NCBI RefSeq assembly: GCF_000702825.1
Contig: NZ_JNKF01000015.1
Location: forward strand, 1 to 64,000
DNA from: Prevotella sp. P6B1
GTDB taxonomy: Bacteria; Bacteroidota; Bacteroidia; Bacteroidales; Bacteroidaceae
DNA length: 64,000 nucleotides
Reading direction: 5' to 3'
This document shows, in pieces, positions 22,093-33,697 of this stretch (the stretch's first letter is position 1; each line of letters begins with the position of its first letter). The notes below the pieces were generated by a model. That model made no database searches and was not told the origin of the DNA. It saw nothing but the letters and a program-made list of their open reading frames with translations. Made by a program: the position numbers and the translations under genes.

Positions 22093-23334
22093 ATGAAGAC
22101 AAGTGAACTTCAAAATATCAAGCAGCGGTACAATATCGTTGGTAATTGCGACGCATTGAACCACGTACTCGACGTAGCCCTTCAGGTTGCGCCGACAGAC
22201 CTTAGTGTGCTCATTGTAGGCGAGAGTGGTGTGGGTAAGGAGATTATCCCCCGCGTCATCCACGACAACTCGCCACGTCGCCGTGAAAAGTATTTTGCCA
22301 TCAACTGTGGCTCAATTCCCGAGGGAACCATCGATAGCGAACTCTTTGGTCATGTCAAAGGTTCTTATACAGGTGCTATCAACGATTCGCCAGGTTATTT
22401 TGGCGTGGCCAACAAGGGTACGTTGTTCCTCGACGAGGTAGGCGAGCTGCCATTGGCTACCCAGGCCAGATTGTTGCGTGTGCTCGAAACAGGCGAGTAT
22501 ATCCCAGTGGGTGGCACCGAGATCCGCAAGACCGATGTACGTATTGTGGCTGCTACTAATGTGAATATCCGTCAGGCCATCAGCGAAGGTCGTTTCCGCG
22601 AGGACCTCTACTATCGCCTCAACTCGATACCCATCCAGATGCCGCCTCTGCGTGAGCGTGGTGAGGATATCATCCTGTTGTTCCGTTTGTTCGCCTTGCA
22701 GATGGCCGAGAAGTACAAGATGGACCGCGTGGTGCTCGACGAGGGCGCCAAGCAGCTCCTGATGCATTATAAGTGGCCTGGCAATGTGCGCCAGTTGAAG
22801 AATATCACCGAACAGATCAGCGTGCTCTCGCCCGAGCGTACCATCACTGCTCAGGTGCTCAGTCAGTTCATTCCCCAGGATCAGGAGTCAACCCAGTTGG
22901 CAACCATCCACCGCGAGGGTAGTGGCGACCATAGCTTTGAGAACGAGCGCGAGATCCTGTATAAGATTCTGTTCGAGTTGCGTGGCAACGTGAACGATAT
23001 GCGCCGTGAGATGAGTGCGCTGAAAAAGCAGTTGGACGATGTGCAGACAGCATCGCCTGTTGTACCTCAGGTAGAGCATATGCCTGCTACAACATTCCCA
23101 ACGCCTATCACTCCGCACCCTGCACCCGTGGCATCTGTAGAGGATGCCATTGCCGAAGAGTATATAGAGCCCGCTCAGGAGATGGAGAGCCTGAACCTGA
23201 ACGATATAGGCAAGCAGATGCTTGAGAAGGCCTTGGAGCGTAATCATGGCAACCGCAAGAAAGCCGCCCAGGAACTGGGCATTAGTGACCGAACCCTTTA
23301 TCGCAGACTGAAACAGTATGGGCTGGATCAATAA
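22093..23334 (+). CDS. Sigma-54-dependent transcriptional activator, no receiver domain
   Basis: This 413-residue AAA+ activator has Walker A (GESGVGKE), Walker B (GTLFLDEVGEL), an R-finger region (FREDLYYRLN) and a C-terminal Fis-type helix-turn-helix (KKAAQELGISDRTLYRRL). The sigma-54-contacting loop reads GSYTGA instead of the usual GAFTGA. There is only a very short N-terminus and no receiver or PAS domain, so its control is unknown. A Pro-rich linker (about 320-370) separates the ATPase from the DNA-binding domain. It is operonic with lptE and secG. Confidence 0.93.
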   Translation: MKTSELQNIKQRYNIVGNCDALNHVLDVALQVAPTDLSVLIVGESGVGKEIIPRVIHDNSPRRREKYFAINCGSIPEGTIDSELFGHVKGSYTGAINDSPGYFGVANKGTLFLDEVGELPLATQARLLRVLETGEYIPVGGTEIRKTDVRIVAATNVNIRQAISEGRFREDLYYRLNSIPIQMPPLRERGEDIILLFRLFALQMAEKYKMDRVVLDEGAKQLLMHYKWPGNVRQLKNITEQISVLSPERTITAQVLSQFIPQDQESTQLATIHREGSGDHSFENEREILYKILFELRGNVNDMRREMSALKKQLDDVQTASPVVPQVEHMPATTFPTPITPHPAPVASVEDAIAEEYIEPAQEMESLNLNDIGKQMLEKALERNHGNRKKAAQELGISDRTLYRRLKQYGLDQ

Positions 23335-23836
23335 GATAAGAACAATCGTGTTTGTTTCTATCCTCGCAGTAGTAACAAGCTGCTCCGTGAGCTATAAGTT
23401 CAACGGCGCCAGCATCGACTATTCGCAGACCAAGTCTATCCAAATAGCCGAGTTCCCCATCCGCAGTAGTTATGTATGGGGACCGATGGGACCACTGTTC
23501 AACAATCAGTTGAAGGACCAGTTTGCCGACCATACCCGTCTGGAGCTCGTCAAGCGTAATGGCGATTTGAAGCTCGAAGGTGAGATTACGCGCTACGAAC
23601 AGCGCAACAAGTCGGTGAGTGCCGAGGGCTATTCGGCCATGACCGAGCTCTCTATGACTGTCAACGTGCGATTTACGAATAACAAGAACCATAATGAAGA
23701 TTTCGAGGAGCAGTTCACCGCTTCACAGAGTTACGAGACCACTCAGTCGCTCAATAGCGTGCAGGAGGAGCTTGTTACCAAGATGGTGAAGGACCTCTGT
23801 GATCAGATTTTTAATAGAGCAGTAGCTAACTGGTAA
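23318..23836 (+). CDS. lptE: LPS-assembly lipoprotein LptE-like
   Basis: This 172-residue outer-membrane lipoprotein has a lipobox cysteine at C22 (VVTSCS). The body matches the Bacteroidetes LptE family (SIQIAEFPIRSS, then GEITRYEQRNKSVSAEG). LptE forms the plug of the LptD barrel that inserts lipopolysaccharide. The start overlaps the end of the sigma-54 activator by 17 bp in another frame. Confidence 0.85.
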   Translation: MGWINKIRTIVFVSILAVVTSCSVSYKFNGASIDYSQTKSIQIAEFPIRSSYVWGPMGPLFNNQLKDQFADHTRLELVKRNGDLKLEGEITRYEQRNKSVSAEGYSAMTELSMTVNVRFTNNKNHNEDFEEQFTASQSYETTQSLNSVQEELVTKMVKDLCDQIFNRAVANW

Positions 23837-23842
23837 TACCTT

Positions 23843-24619
23843 ATGGATAGAATCACTGAACTGATCCAACATCCTGAGCGGATGGATCGTGACTCGCTCT
23901 ACGAGTTGCGTTCCCTGCTGGCACTTTATCCTTATTTCCAGACAGCCCGTCTGCTCCTGCTGCAGAACCTCTATCTGCTCCACGACGCCACCTTCGACGA
24001 GGAGTTGCGTCGTGCCTCGGCCTATATTACCAATCGTCGTGTGCTGTTCCAGATGATTGAGGGGCGTCACTACGAGTATCACCCTGTGGCCGCTACAGCC
24101 AAGGACAAGCCTGCTGCAGCCCCAGAACCTGCTGTTGATCGTACCATCTCACTCATTGATAATTTCCTTGAGAGCATCCCTAAAGAGTCTGACGACGAGC
24201 CTACGCGTAAGTCCAAGCGTCGTCCCACACCCGCTGATGCTGCTGTCGACTATGTCGCCTACCTGATGGATATCGAGCCCGATGGTGGTCAGGAGATGCC
24301 AGGAGAGGTTCCACAGATGCCTGGTCAGGAACTTATTGATTCATTCATAAATGATGACAATGGCGGCTTCCAGTTGCGTGAGGTCCCCGAGTACCATCCT
24401 GAGCCCGCTCCCGAGCCTCAAAATGATGAAAATGAGGTTGAAAGTGAGTATTTTACCGAAACTTTGGCACGAATTTATATCAAACAAGGTAGATATTCGA
24501 AAGCTTTGGAAATTATTCAGCGATTAAGTTTGCAAATTCCGAAAAAAAATGCTTACTTTGCAGATCAAATACGTTTCTTAGAGAAATTAATAGTAAATAG
24601 TAACAAAAAAAATAAATAA
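23843..24619 (+). CDS. Conserved protein with C-terminal TPR-like helices
   Basis: This 258-residue protein has a helical N-terminal region (about 1-75, rich in Leu and Arg), an acidic Pro/Glu-rich middle (about 80-200) and a C-terminal TPR-like pair (ETLARIYIKQGRYSKALEIIQRLSLQIP). It has no signal peptide or membrane segment. Its position between lptE and secG, with gaps of only 6 and 4 nt, suggests a role around envelope assembly or secretion, but the function is unknown. Confidence 0.75.
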   Translation: MDRITELIQHPERMDRDSLYELRSLLALYPYFQTARLLLLQNLYLLHDATFDEELRRASAYITNRRVLFQMIEGRHYEYHPVAATAKDKPAAAPEPAVDRTISLIDNFLESIPKESDDEPTRKSKRRPTPADAAVDYVAYLMDIEPDGGQEMPGEVPQMPGQELIDSFINDDNGGFQLREVPEYHPEPAPEPQNDENEVESEYFTETLARIYIKQGRYSKALEIIQRLSLQIPKKNAYFADQIRFLEKLIVNSNKKNK

Positions 24620-24623
24620 AAAA

Positions 24624-25013
24624 ATGTACACATTATTTGTAATTCTCATCGTGGTTGCAGCATTTCTTATGATTAGCATTGTGCTCATCCAGGAATCAAA
24701 GGGAGGCGGTCTGGCTTCTCAGTTCTCAGGTTATAACCAGATTGGCGGTGTTCGCAAGACTACCGACTTCATCGAGAAGGCCACATGGTTCCTCGCTGGT
24801 TTCATGGTGTTGGTTAGCGTATGCTGCGCTTACGTAGCTCCTCAGGCCGATGGTGCCACTTCTGTGATGGAGAACTATCAGGCTCCTGCTACCAATCCTA
24901 ACAACCTGCCTGGTTTCGGTGCCAGTCAGCAGAAGGACGCTGCTGCTCCTGCTGCCGCTGCTCCTGCTACAGAGGCTCCTGCTACAGAGGCTCCCGCAGC
25001 CGAGAAGGAGTAA
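24624..25013 (+). CDS. secG: Preprotein translocase subunit SecG
   Basis: This 129-residue subunit of the SecYEG channel has two transmembrane segments (about 2-22 and 53-72) around the conserved VLIQESKGGGLASQF. A long Ala/Pro/Glu-rich C-terminal tail (about 85-129, repeating the APATEA theme) is added beyond the usual core. It is the last gene of its operon and is followed by a terminator. Confidence 0.93.
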   Translation: MYTLFVILIVVAAFLMISIVLIQESKGGGLASQFSGYNQIGGVRKTTDFIEKATWFLAGFMVLVSVCCAYVAPQADGATSVMENYQAPATNPNNLPGFGASQQKDAAAPAAAAPATEAPATEAPAAEKE

Positions 25014-25039
25014 TATTTACCTCTTTCCACAAAAGATTC

Positions 25040-25072
25040 ATGGAGAGTTTGCAAGCGCAAACTCTCCATTTT
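25040..25072 (+). terminator. Rho-independent terminator after secG
   Basis: A 12-bp stem (ATGGAGAGTTTG at 25040-25051 with CAAACTCTCCAT at 25058-25069) is followed by TTTTCTG. Confidence 0.88.
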
Positions 25073-25106
25073 CTGTTAATGGTTTTCCTTAAATTTGTGT
25101 TTTTTT

Positions 25107-25163
25107 GAAAAGTACCTACAGTTTTTTTGCGCGCTAAGTACTTTTTTTGTGAAAAGTACTTAG
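25107..25163. promoter_or_regulatory. Palindrome and half-site upstream of the beta-galactosidase promoter (putative operator)
   Basis: CTAAGTACTTTT (25134-25145) and AAAAGTACTTAG (25152-25163) form a perfect 12-bp inverted repeat with a 6-nt spacer. A related copy, AAAAGTACCTAC, lies just upstream at about 25108-25119. The palindrome ends 19 bp before the -7 element at 25183. It may bind a regulator, although no regulator gene is adjacent. Confidence 0.6.
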
Positions 25164-25182
25164 AGAAATATAAAAAATATCG

Positions 25183-25191
25183 TATCTTTGC
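25183..25191 (+). promoter_or_regulatory. -7 promoter element of the beta-galactosidase gene
   Basis: TATCTTTGC lies about 40 nt before the ATG at 25232. Confidence 0.75.
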
Positions 25192-25204
25192 ACGGGATTA
25201 TTAA

Positions 25205-28330
<3,126 letters not shown>

Positions 28331-28360
28331 GCGGAATTTAGGCTTTTTTAGAACAAAATG

Positions 28361-28413
28361 TAACCACCTAAGGCTTGATTTCAGTCAAAAAGTAGGCCTT
28401 AGGTGGTTATTTT
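28361..28413 (+). terminator. Terminator after the beta-galactosidase gene
   Basis: A 14-bp stem (28361-28374 with 28396-28409, core AACCACCTAAGG/CCTTAGGTGGTT) has a 21-nt loop and is followed by TTTTA. Confidence 0.85.
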
Positions 28414-28458
28414 ATGAATTTTTAGCCAAAAAGCCTTGGCTGGTACATGATAAATTGT

Positions 28459-28467
28459 TACCTTTGC
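28459..28467 (+). promoter_or_regulatory. -7 promoter element of the small secreted protein gene
   Basis: TACCTTTGC lies 24 nt before the ATG at 28492. Confidence 0.7.
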
Positions 28468-28491
28468 AGCGTTAAAAGGAGATGAATTGAT

Positions 28492-28962
28492 ATGAAGATG
28501 AGAGAAAAAGTAACAATTTTGCTGATGGCCCTGATGATGGGTCCAATCATGAGCTATGCTGAAGAGAACCAAGTCACCAGCGAGTGTGACACCACTTATA
28601 TCAAACTCGATGAGAACCGTGTGCCCATCACGCATGTGAACCTGACATACGACGAACTCGTAGAGAAAGTTGGCGAACTTGAGACGATTCTGGAGACTGA
28701 CGATTTCCAGCTCTACGCTGCAGGTGACTATACCTATAAAGTAGTAGGCGGTGTCGTAACCTCTATGGCTATTCAGATTCCTGATGACAACAACGATAAG
28801 GTGGTTTACAATCAGATTCTGAATACACTGGCTAAGAGCAATTCGCTGAAGGATACGCACAATACAGGTGGTAACTATTACCAGTATGCTAACTTCCAGA
28901 TTCAGTTCGACGACTTTGAAGGTTACGAGAAATTAACCTTCTCTGCACTCGAGGTGGAGTAA
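28492..28962 (+). CDS. Small secreted protein of unknown function
   Basis: This 156-residue protein has a clear signal peptide (MKMREKVTILLMALMM..., likely cut after SYA). The mature part is acidic, with a central helix (LTYDELVEKVGELETIL) and a beta-rich C-terminal half. I recognise no family. It has its own promoter and converges with the glycosyltransferase on the minus strand, overlapping its end by 30 bp. Confidence 0.7.
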   Translation: MKMREKVTILLMALMMGPIMSYAEENQVTSECDTTYIKLDENRVPITHVNLTYDELVEKVGELETILETDDFQLYAAGDYTYKVVGGVVTSMAIQIPDDNNDKVVYNQILNTLAKSNSLKDTHNTGGNYYQYANFQIQFDDFEGYEKLTFSALEVE

Positions 28963-29841
28963 GTTGAGGTAATACCCCAAGCGATACAATTTAAAAAGAG
29001 AGAGATAAGGGCGGGATCCACAGAGATTCCGCCTTTCTATTTTTCCAAATAATCGGTGCCACAGACGGATGAGCCACAGAATGGCTGGAATGTGGATGCC
29101 CGATACCAGGGTGAGCAGGCGCGAATAGCCACGCAGATCATGACGGAAAGAGCAGAGTGTGTGTAGTCCTTCCTCTGTCTTAGCCACAAAGTCGGCATTC
29201 GACTCGAAGGTGCAGAACCCCATCGGATTATCGATATGTATGATGGGGATGCGATGGCGCTGCAGCGCCTTGCCCAATAGCACATCCTCGTAGCCGTAAT
29301 GGCGCAGGCGCTCGTCGAATGGATGCTGGAGCATCACCTCTCGGGCGATAAGCAGATTGGCGGTATGCAGATGCTGGTAGGGCTTTTTCTGTCGCTCGCT
29401 GGCTGTATGGTGGGGCTCTTCGGCCTTTTCGTAACGATAACGCAGCAGTTGCTGCTGTTCTATAGAATCGGCAGTGATGCTGACGCCGCCATCAACCACC
29501 TGAGCAGGCAGACAGTCGAGATAACGTTGCAGAAAATCGGGGCGAATGAGCGTCATATCACTATCTATATATAATAGGTACGCGTACGTAGCCTCTTGAG
29601 CAAGAAAGTTGCGGATAGCGGCACGTCCGGTGTTCTGCTTGCGCTCGATATAGCGGCAGTGGGCGAGGGTGGAAATCTGACGGTTAGCTGCAATACATGT
29701 CTGGTCGGTTGAGCCATCATCAGCCACCAGAATCTCGAAGGGCAATCCCAATGCAACCGCTTGCTTGTGCAATCGGTTCACCAGTTCTACACACACCTGC
29801 TGATAGGTGGGAATCAGTATCGATAACGTTATATCACTCAT
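28933..29841 (-). CDS. GT2 family glycosyltransferase
   Basis: This 302-residue GT-A enzyme has the nucleotide-sugar site ILIPTYQQ...ILVADDGSTDQT, the metal-binding YIDSDMT and a later GYEDVLLGKAL acceptor-region motif. I chose ATG 29841 because a -7 element lies only 7 nt upstream (29849-29857). Earlier in-frame codons would precede the transcript start. It is divergent from rpsP. The acceptor is unknown; surface glycan or LPS is likely from the neighbours. Confidence 0.87.
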   Translation of the reverse strand: MSDITLSILIPTYQQVCVELVNRLHKQAVALGLPFEILVADDGSTDQTCIAANRQISTLAHCRYIERKQNTGRAAIRNFLAQEATYAYLLYIDSDMTLIRPDFLQRYLDCLPAQVVDGGVSITADSIEQQQLLRYRYEKAEEPHHTASERQKKPYQHLHTANLLIAREVMLQHPFDERLRHYGYEDVLLGKALQRHRIPIIHIDNPMGFCTFESNADFVAKTEEGLHTLCSFRHDLRGYSRLLTLVSGIHIPAILWLIRLWHRLFGKIERRNLCGSRPYLSLFKLYRLGYYLNLLHLECREG

Positions 29842-29848
29842 TTTGGAT

Positions 29849-29857
29849 GCAAAAATA
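29849..29857 (-). promoter_or_regulatory. -7 promoter element of the GT2 gene (minus strand)
   Basis: On the minus strand the sequence reads TATTTTTGC, 7 nt before the ATG at 29841, giving a near-leaderless transcript. Confidence 0.65.
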
Positions 29858-29900
29858 CAAAAAAAAGATGAAAATATTTTGTGGATTGATAGAAAAGTCG

Positions 29901-29909
29901 TAATTTTGC
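29901..29909 (+). promoter_or_regulatory. -7 promoter element of rpsP
   Basis: TAATTTTGC lies 63 nt before the rpsP start, divergent from the GT2 promoter. Confidence 0.75.
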
Positions 29910-29972
29910 ACCCGCTTTTACGAGATAAGAGCATGAAATTCAAATTATTAACAACAAATTAAAGATTAAAAA

Positions 29973-30524
29973 ATGGCAACAAAAATCAGATTGCAGCGCG
30001 GTGGTCGCAAAGGTTATGCTTTCTACAGCATCGTTATCGCCGACGCTCGTGCACCACGTGATGGTCGTTTCACTGAAAAGATTGGTACTTATAACCCTAA
30101 CACCAATCCTGCCACAGTAGACCTGAATTTCGAGCGTGCACTGTACTGGGTAGAGACAGGTGCTCAGCCCACAGACACTGTACGTAACATCCTGAGCCGT
30201 GAGGGCGTTTACCTGATGAAGCACCTGCGTGGTGGCGTAAAGAAGGGCGCTTTCGATGAGGCTGCTGCACAGAAGAAGTTCGACGCCTGGAAGGCTGACA
30301 AGCAGAACGGTCTGAACAAGATCGCTGAGGCTGAGGCTAAGGCTAAGAAGGATGCTGCTGCTAACGCACTGAAGGCAGAGAAGGCCGTTAATGAGGCCAT
30401 CGCCAAGAAGGTAGCTGACAAGAAGGCTGCTGAGGCTGCTGCTAAGGCTGAGGCCGAGGCTGCTGCCGCTGCTGAGGCTGCTGCAGAGACTCCTGCTGAG
30501 GAGGCTGCTCCTGCTGAGGCATAA
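29973..30524 (+). CDS. rpsP: Ribosomal protein bS16 with long Ala-rich C-terminal extension
   Basis: The bS16 core (about residues 1-80: [34 protein letters not shown]) is a structural component of the 30S body. The protein is 183 residues, about twice the usual length. Residues about 95-183 are Ala/Lys/Glu-rich helix-forming sequence that is probably disordered or coiled-coil. The codons are those of a highly expressed gene. A glycosyltransferase gene follows after 8 nt, an unusual operon partner. Confidence 0.96.
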   Translation: MATKIRLQRGGRKGYAFYSIVIADARAPRDGRFTEKIGTYNPNTNPATVDLNFERALYWVETGAQPTDTVRNILSREGVYLMKHLRGGVKKGAFDEAAAQKKFDAWKADKQNGLNKIAEAEAKAKKDAAANALKAEKAVNEAIAKKVADKKAAEAAAKAEAEAAAAAEAAAETPAEEAAPAEA

Positions 30525-30532
30525 AGCTGGCT

Positions 30533-31690
30533 ATGCATATACTCGAGATACCCTCGTTCTTTACCCCGTATGGAGGTGAATTCTGTTTGGAACAGGCCAA
30601 AGCTTTAAAGGCTTTGGGGCATGAGGTTCGTATATTGAGTAATGTACAATTAGGATTTACTATCGGAGGGAAGGACTATATGGTCCTTCCCTTCACTCGT
30701 TTTGAGCACGAGCGTGAGGGTATCACCATCTATCAGTCGTACCAGCGTGGTTGCCCACGCATGGTGCATCATAATGCGATGCGCTGGGTAAGCATCGTAG
30801 AGTCGATGTTCCGCACCTATGTCTACAGATATGGTAAGCCCGATATCATCCACGCTCACTGCGCCAAATGGGCAGGCTATGCTGCGATGCAGATTTGCAG
30901 GCAATATGGTATTCCCTATGTGATTACAGAACATCTGTCGCTGATGAGTCTGGAGGATGAGTTTGGTAAGGCTCCCAGCGATACCTGGCAGATACCTCTG
31001 CTGAAACAAGCTTATCAACAGGCGGCGATGGTGCTGCCGGTATCTGAGGAACTGGTGGCTGAGACCGCTTGTTATTATGGTACAGACTACCGATGGCAGC
31101 ATCTGTCGAATGTGATAGATACCGATTTCTTCCATTATGCAGAGCGGGATTATAGAACGGACAGCCCCTTCCGATTCTGCTGTGTGGCTGACTACTCTTA
31201 TCGGAAAGGTTATGATGTACTGTTGGATGCCTGCCGACTGTTACAGGAACAAGGCTGTGATATAGAATTGCATATCGCAGGTCGATTGACAGATAGGAAA
31301 GCCTGCCAACAGGCAATCGCAGAGAGAGGCCTGACGCAGATCGTTACTCATGGACAAATAGATCGTGAAGGTGTCCGCACATTGCTCTACCAGAACGATG
31401 CACTGGTGCTGGCCAGTAGGAGCGAGGTACAGCCATTGGTACTGCTCGAAGCGATGTCGACAGGTATTCCCGTGATTGGTACTGAGTGTACCCCCCAGAA
31501 CCAGCGGATAGCTGGTGGTTGTACAGTTGTGCCAATAGACGATGTTGAAGCCTTGGCAGCAGCAATGCAGCATGTGGCCCAGGAAAGAAATACGGATGGT
31601 AAAGCCATTTCGGATGCTGTTAAACGGATGGCTTCGCCCAAAGTGGTAGGACAGCAACTGGTAAACTTGTTTAACGGAATAATCGTTTAG
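30533..31690 (+). CDS. GT4 family glycosyltransferase
   Basis: This 385-residue GT-B enzyme has an N-terminal acceptor domain (FTPYGGEFCLEQAKALKALGHEV) and a C-terminal GT4 domain with GRLTDRKACQQAIAERGL and the conserved ASRSEVQPLVLLEAMSTGIPVIGT. It retains glutamates at the positions of the retaining-GT EX7E motif. It starts 8 nt after rpsP and converges with the next GT2 gene, overlapping it by 20 bp. Confidence 0.9.
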   Translation: MHILEIPSFFTPYGGEFCLEQAKALKALGHEVRILSNVQLGFTIGGKDYMVLPFTRFEHEREGITIYQSYQRGCPRMVHHNAMRWVSIVESMFRTYVYRYGKPDIIHAHCAKWAGYAAMQICRQYGIPYVITEHLSLMSLEDEFGKAPSDTWQIPLLKQAYQQAAMVLPVSEELVAETACYYGTDYRWQHLSNVIDTDFFHYAERDYRTDSPFRFCCVADYSYRKGYDVLLDACRLLQEQGCDIELHIAGRLTDRKACQQAIAERGLTQIVTHGQIDREGVRTLLYQNDALVLASRSEVQPLVLLEAMSTGIPVIGTECTPQNQRIAGGCTVVPIDDVEALAAAMQHVAQERNTDGKAISDAVKRMASPKVVGQQLVNLFNGIIV

Positions 31691-32660
31691 TAGCCACAAA
31701 GCTGTGACGTATCATGAGTCCTAACCGCCACAGCCATTCGTGCTGCATGACAGTAAACAATAGCTTGATTTTCCAATCTCTGTCAGTCAGCCATTCCCGT
31801 TCGTAGTTTAGTGTCTGGTGGAAGAGTGGTGCCTGATGCGAACGGAAGGCATGCATGCCTAATACAAAGATACGTTCTGCAAGAAAAGTCTGTATATCGA
31901 GATGCGCTTTGTTGGCCATATAACGGATCTGCTGGGTGGTTTTGTATACAAAATCGAAGAGTTTGATGTCGTCAGTGGCGTTCGATACTCCTCCGCAACT
32001 GTAGTTGAGTGTGATGTCTTGCAGATAGGCAATGTCGCCATGCTGAGCCATCACGAAAGCTATCTGCATGTCTTCGCTGACGTAGTTTGTTTGGCGAAAC
32101 AGGCCAGCATCCTCCTCATAGGCTTTTCTGAACACCTCGGCCTTATAGAGTGATGTGCAGAGGTGAAACACACTCATGTTGCGCTGTGTGATGATATCTT
32201 TGAGCAGCTTATTGCCCGCTGTGATAGGGGCGTGCAGCCTTTGGTGGCTGGGATAGGTAGTACGGGTCAGTTCGTTGTAGAACTGCCAGTTGGTGATGAC
32301 CATCGTCACGTTGGGATGCGCTTCCATGACCCTGACTTCCTTTTCCAATTTCTCTGTGTCAATCCAGAAGTCATCGCCTGCGCAATCGGCTATGTACCTG
32401 CCTCGGCATTGCAGCAGGCTGTCGAAATAATTATCTACAATCCCTTTGTTTTGTTCGTTTGCCAGCAGACGGATGATGACAGGATACTTGTCGGCATAGG
32501 TTTGACAGATAGCGCGGGTGTTGTCAGTAGAGCAGTCTTCGCCAATCACGATTTCGATGGGCAGATGGCACTTCTGCGACAGGATAGAATCGAGTGTTCG
32601 TGCTATCGTATTCTCCTGATTATAGGTGGTTACTACAACCGATATCATATTTTCCATCAT
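31671..32660 (-). CDS. GT2 family glycosyltransferase
   Basis: This 329-residue GT-A glycosyltransferase has VVVTTYNQENTIARTLDSILSQ, IGEDCSTDNT and CAGDDFW, matching family 2 enzymes of LPS and O-antigen clusters. Its start overlaps the end of the upstream GT2 gene by 4 bp, so the two minus-strand genes are translationally coupled. The sugar and acceptor are unknown. Confidence 0.88.
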   Translation of the reverse strand: MMENMISVVVTTYNQENTIARTLDSILSQKCHLPIEIVIGEDCSTDNTRAICQTYADKYPVIIRLLANEQNKGIVDNYFDSLLQCRGRYIADCAGDDFWIDTEKLEKEVRVMEAHPNVTMVITNWQFYNELTRTTYPSHQRLHAPITAGNKLLKDIITQRNMSVFHLCTSLYKAEVFRKAYEEDAGLFRQTNYVSEDMQIAFVMAQHGDIAYLQDITLNYSCGGVSNATDDIKLFDFVYKTTQQIRYMANKAHLDIQTFLAERIFVLGMHAFRSHQAPLFHQTLNYEREWLTDRDWKIKLLFTVMQHEWLWRLGLMIRHSFVATKRLFR

Positions 32661-33643
32661 CTTTCTTTTTTTATCAATGGAAGTGTGGATAGCAGAATCT
32701 TACGCCCGATGGTATTGTTGATCAGTCGGCGGAACAAGATGTATTTCTTGCTATATGGATGATTGGGTAGGGGGAACAGTCCGTCCTTGCTTAGTTCTTC
32801 CAGCGTTTCCTTCAGTTTATCCTCCGACCGTGTCAGCATAATCGTGTTGTAGATATAATCCATCGTCAGTTGGGACACACGGCGTTGCAGGGCCACTTTG
32901 TCACTCTGCGGACTGGTGTCGGCTAATCGATTTAGATGAAGAATAACTTTCTTGGTATCATCGAGTCGTTTTTGGATGCTTGCCTCGTCATTCTGGTGTA
33001 TGGCTGAAGTGGCACGCTCACGATAGAAATAGGCTTTTTCCTCTGTGATATAGACCGTTTCAGCTCGAATCAGCAGTTGGGGGGTAAATTCCTCGTCTTC
33101 GCCGTATGTAATGTCTGGGGTGAAGGCTAATTGTCCTCTGACAGCCTGGCGGAACAGGCAGCAACAGGTTGAACCATGAATGTTTGTTGTGCGCATCAGT
33201 TCGATGCCGTTCTTTTTTATGGGGGAGCAGATGGCACTGGCTGGCTGATTATGTCGATGGGTAAAATCAAACATCACTATATCGGCATCGCTGTTATTGC
33301 GTAGGATATCCAGACAGTGCTCGTAGGGCTCTGTCAGCAGATAGTCATCACCGTCGATAAGCTGGATGTACTGGCCTTTGGCCATAGCCATTGCTGTATT
33401 TCTCGCTACGCTAACACCGCTATTCTTCTGTCTGATGTAGATAATCTCGTCGCCATACTTCAGAAGGTCGTTCATCGGACTTGTTTCTGAGCCGTCGTCC
33501 ACTACGATAATCTCCCGCTCTCCGGGTTGCAGCGAGAGAGCAAGAATACTGTCGATACATGTGCAGAGCAGTTCGACAGGCAGATTGTAGTAGGTCAGGA
33601 TGAAACTGACCAACGGAGCTGGTGCTTGATGTCTTATTTCCAT
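32657..33643 (-). CDS. GT2 family glycosyltransferase
   Basis: This 328-residue GT-A enzyme has SFILTYYNLPVELL, VVDDGSETS, NTAMAMAKGQYIQLIDGDDYL and a predicted helical C-terminal third. It is first of a two-gene minus-strand unit and divergent from the flippase gene at 33698. No canonical -7 element is visible in the short 54-bp divergent gap. Confidence 0.88.
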   Translation of the reverse strand: MEIRHQAPAPLVSFILTYYNLPVELLCTCIDSILALSLQPGEREIIVVDDGSETSPMNDLLKYGDEIIYIRQKNSGVSVARNTAMAMAKGQYIQLIDGDDYLLTEPYEHCLDILRNNSDADIVMFDFTHRHNQPASAICSPIKKNGIELMRTTNIHGSTCCCLFRQAVRGQLAFTPDITYGEDEEFTPQLLIRAETVYITEEKAYFYRERATSAIHQNDEASIQKRLDDTKKVILHLNRLADTSPQSDKVALQRRVSQLTMDYIYNTIMLTRSEDKLKETLEELSKDGLFPLPNHPYSKKYILFRRLINNTIGRKILLSTLPLIKKER

Positions 33644-33697
33644 ATTTGTTTATATAAACGTAATATTTTCCTGAATATTGCGTTTTATGATATAGAT

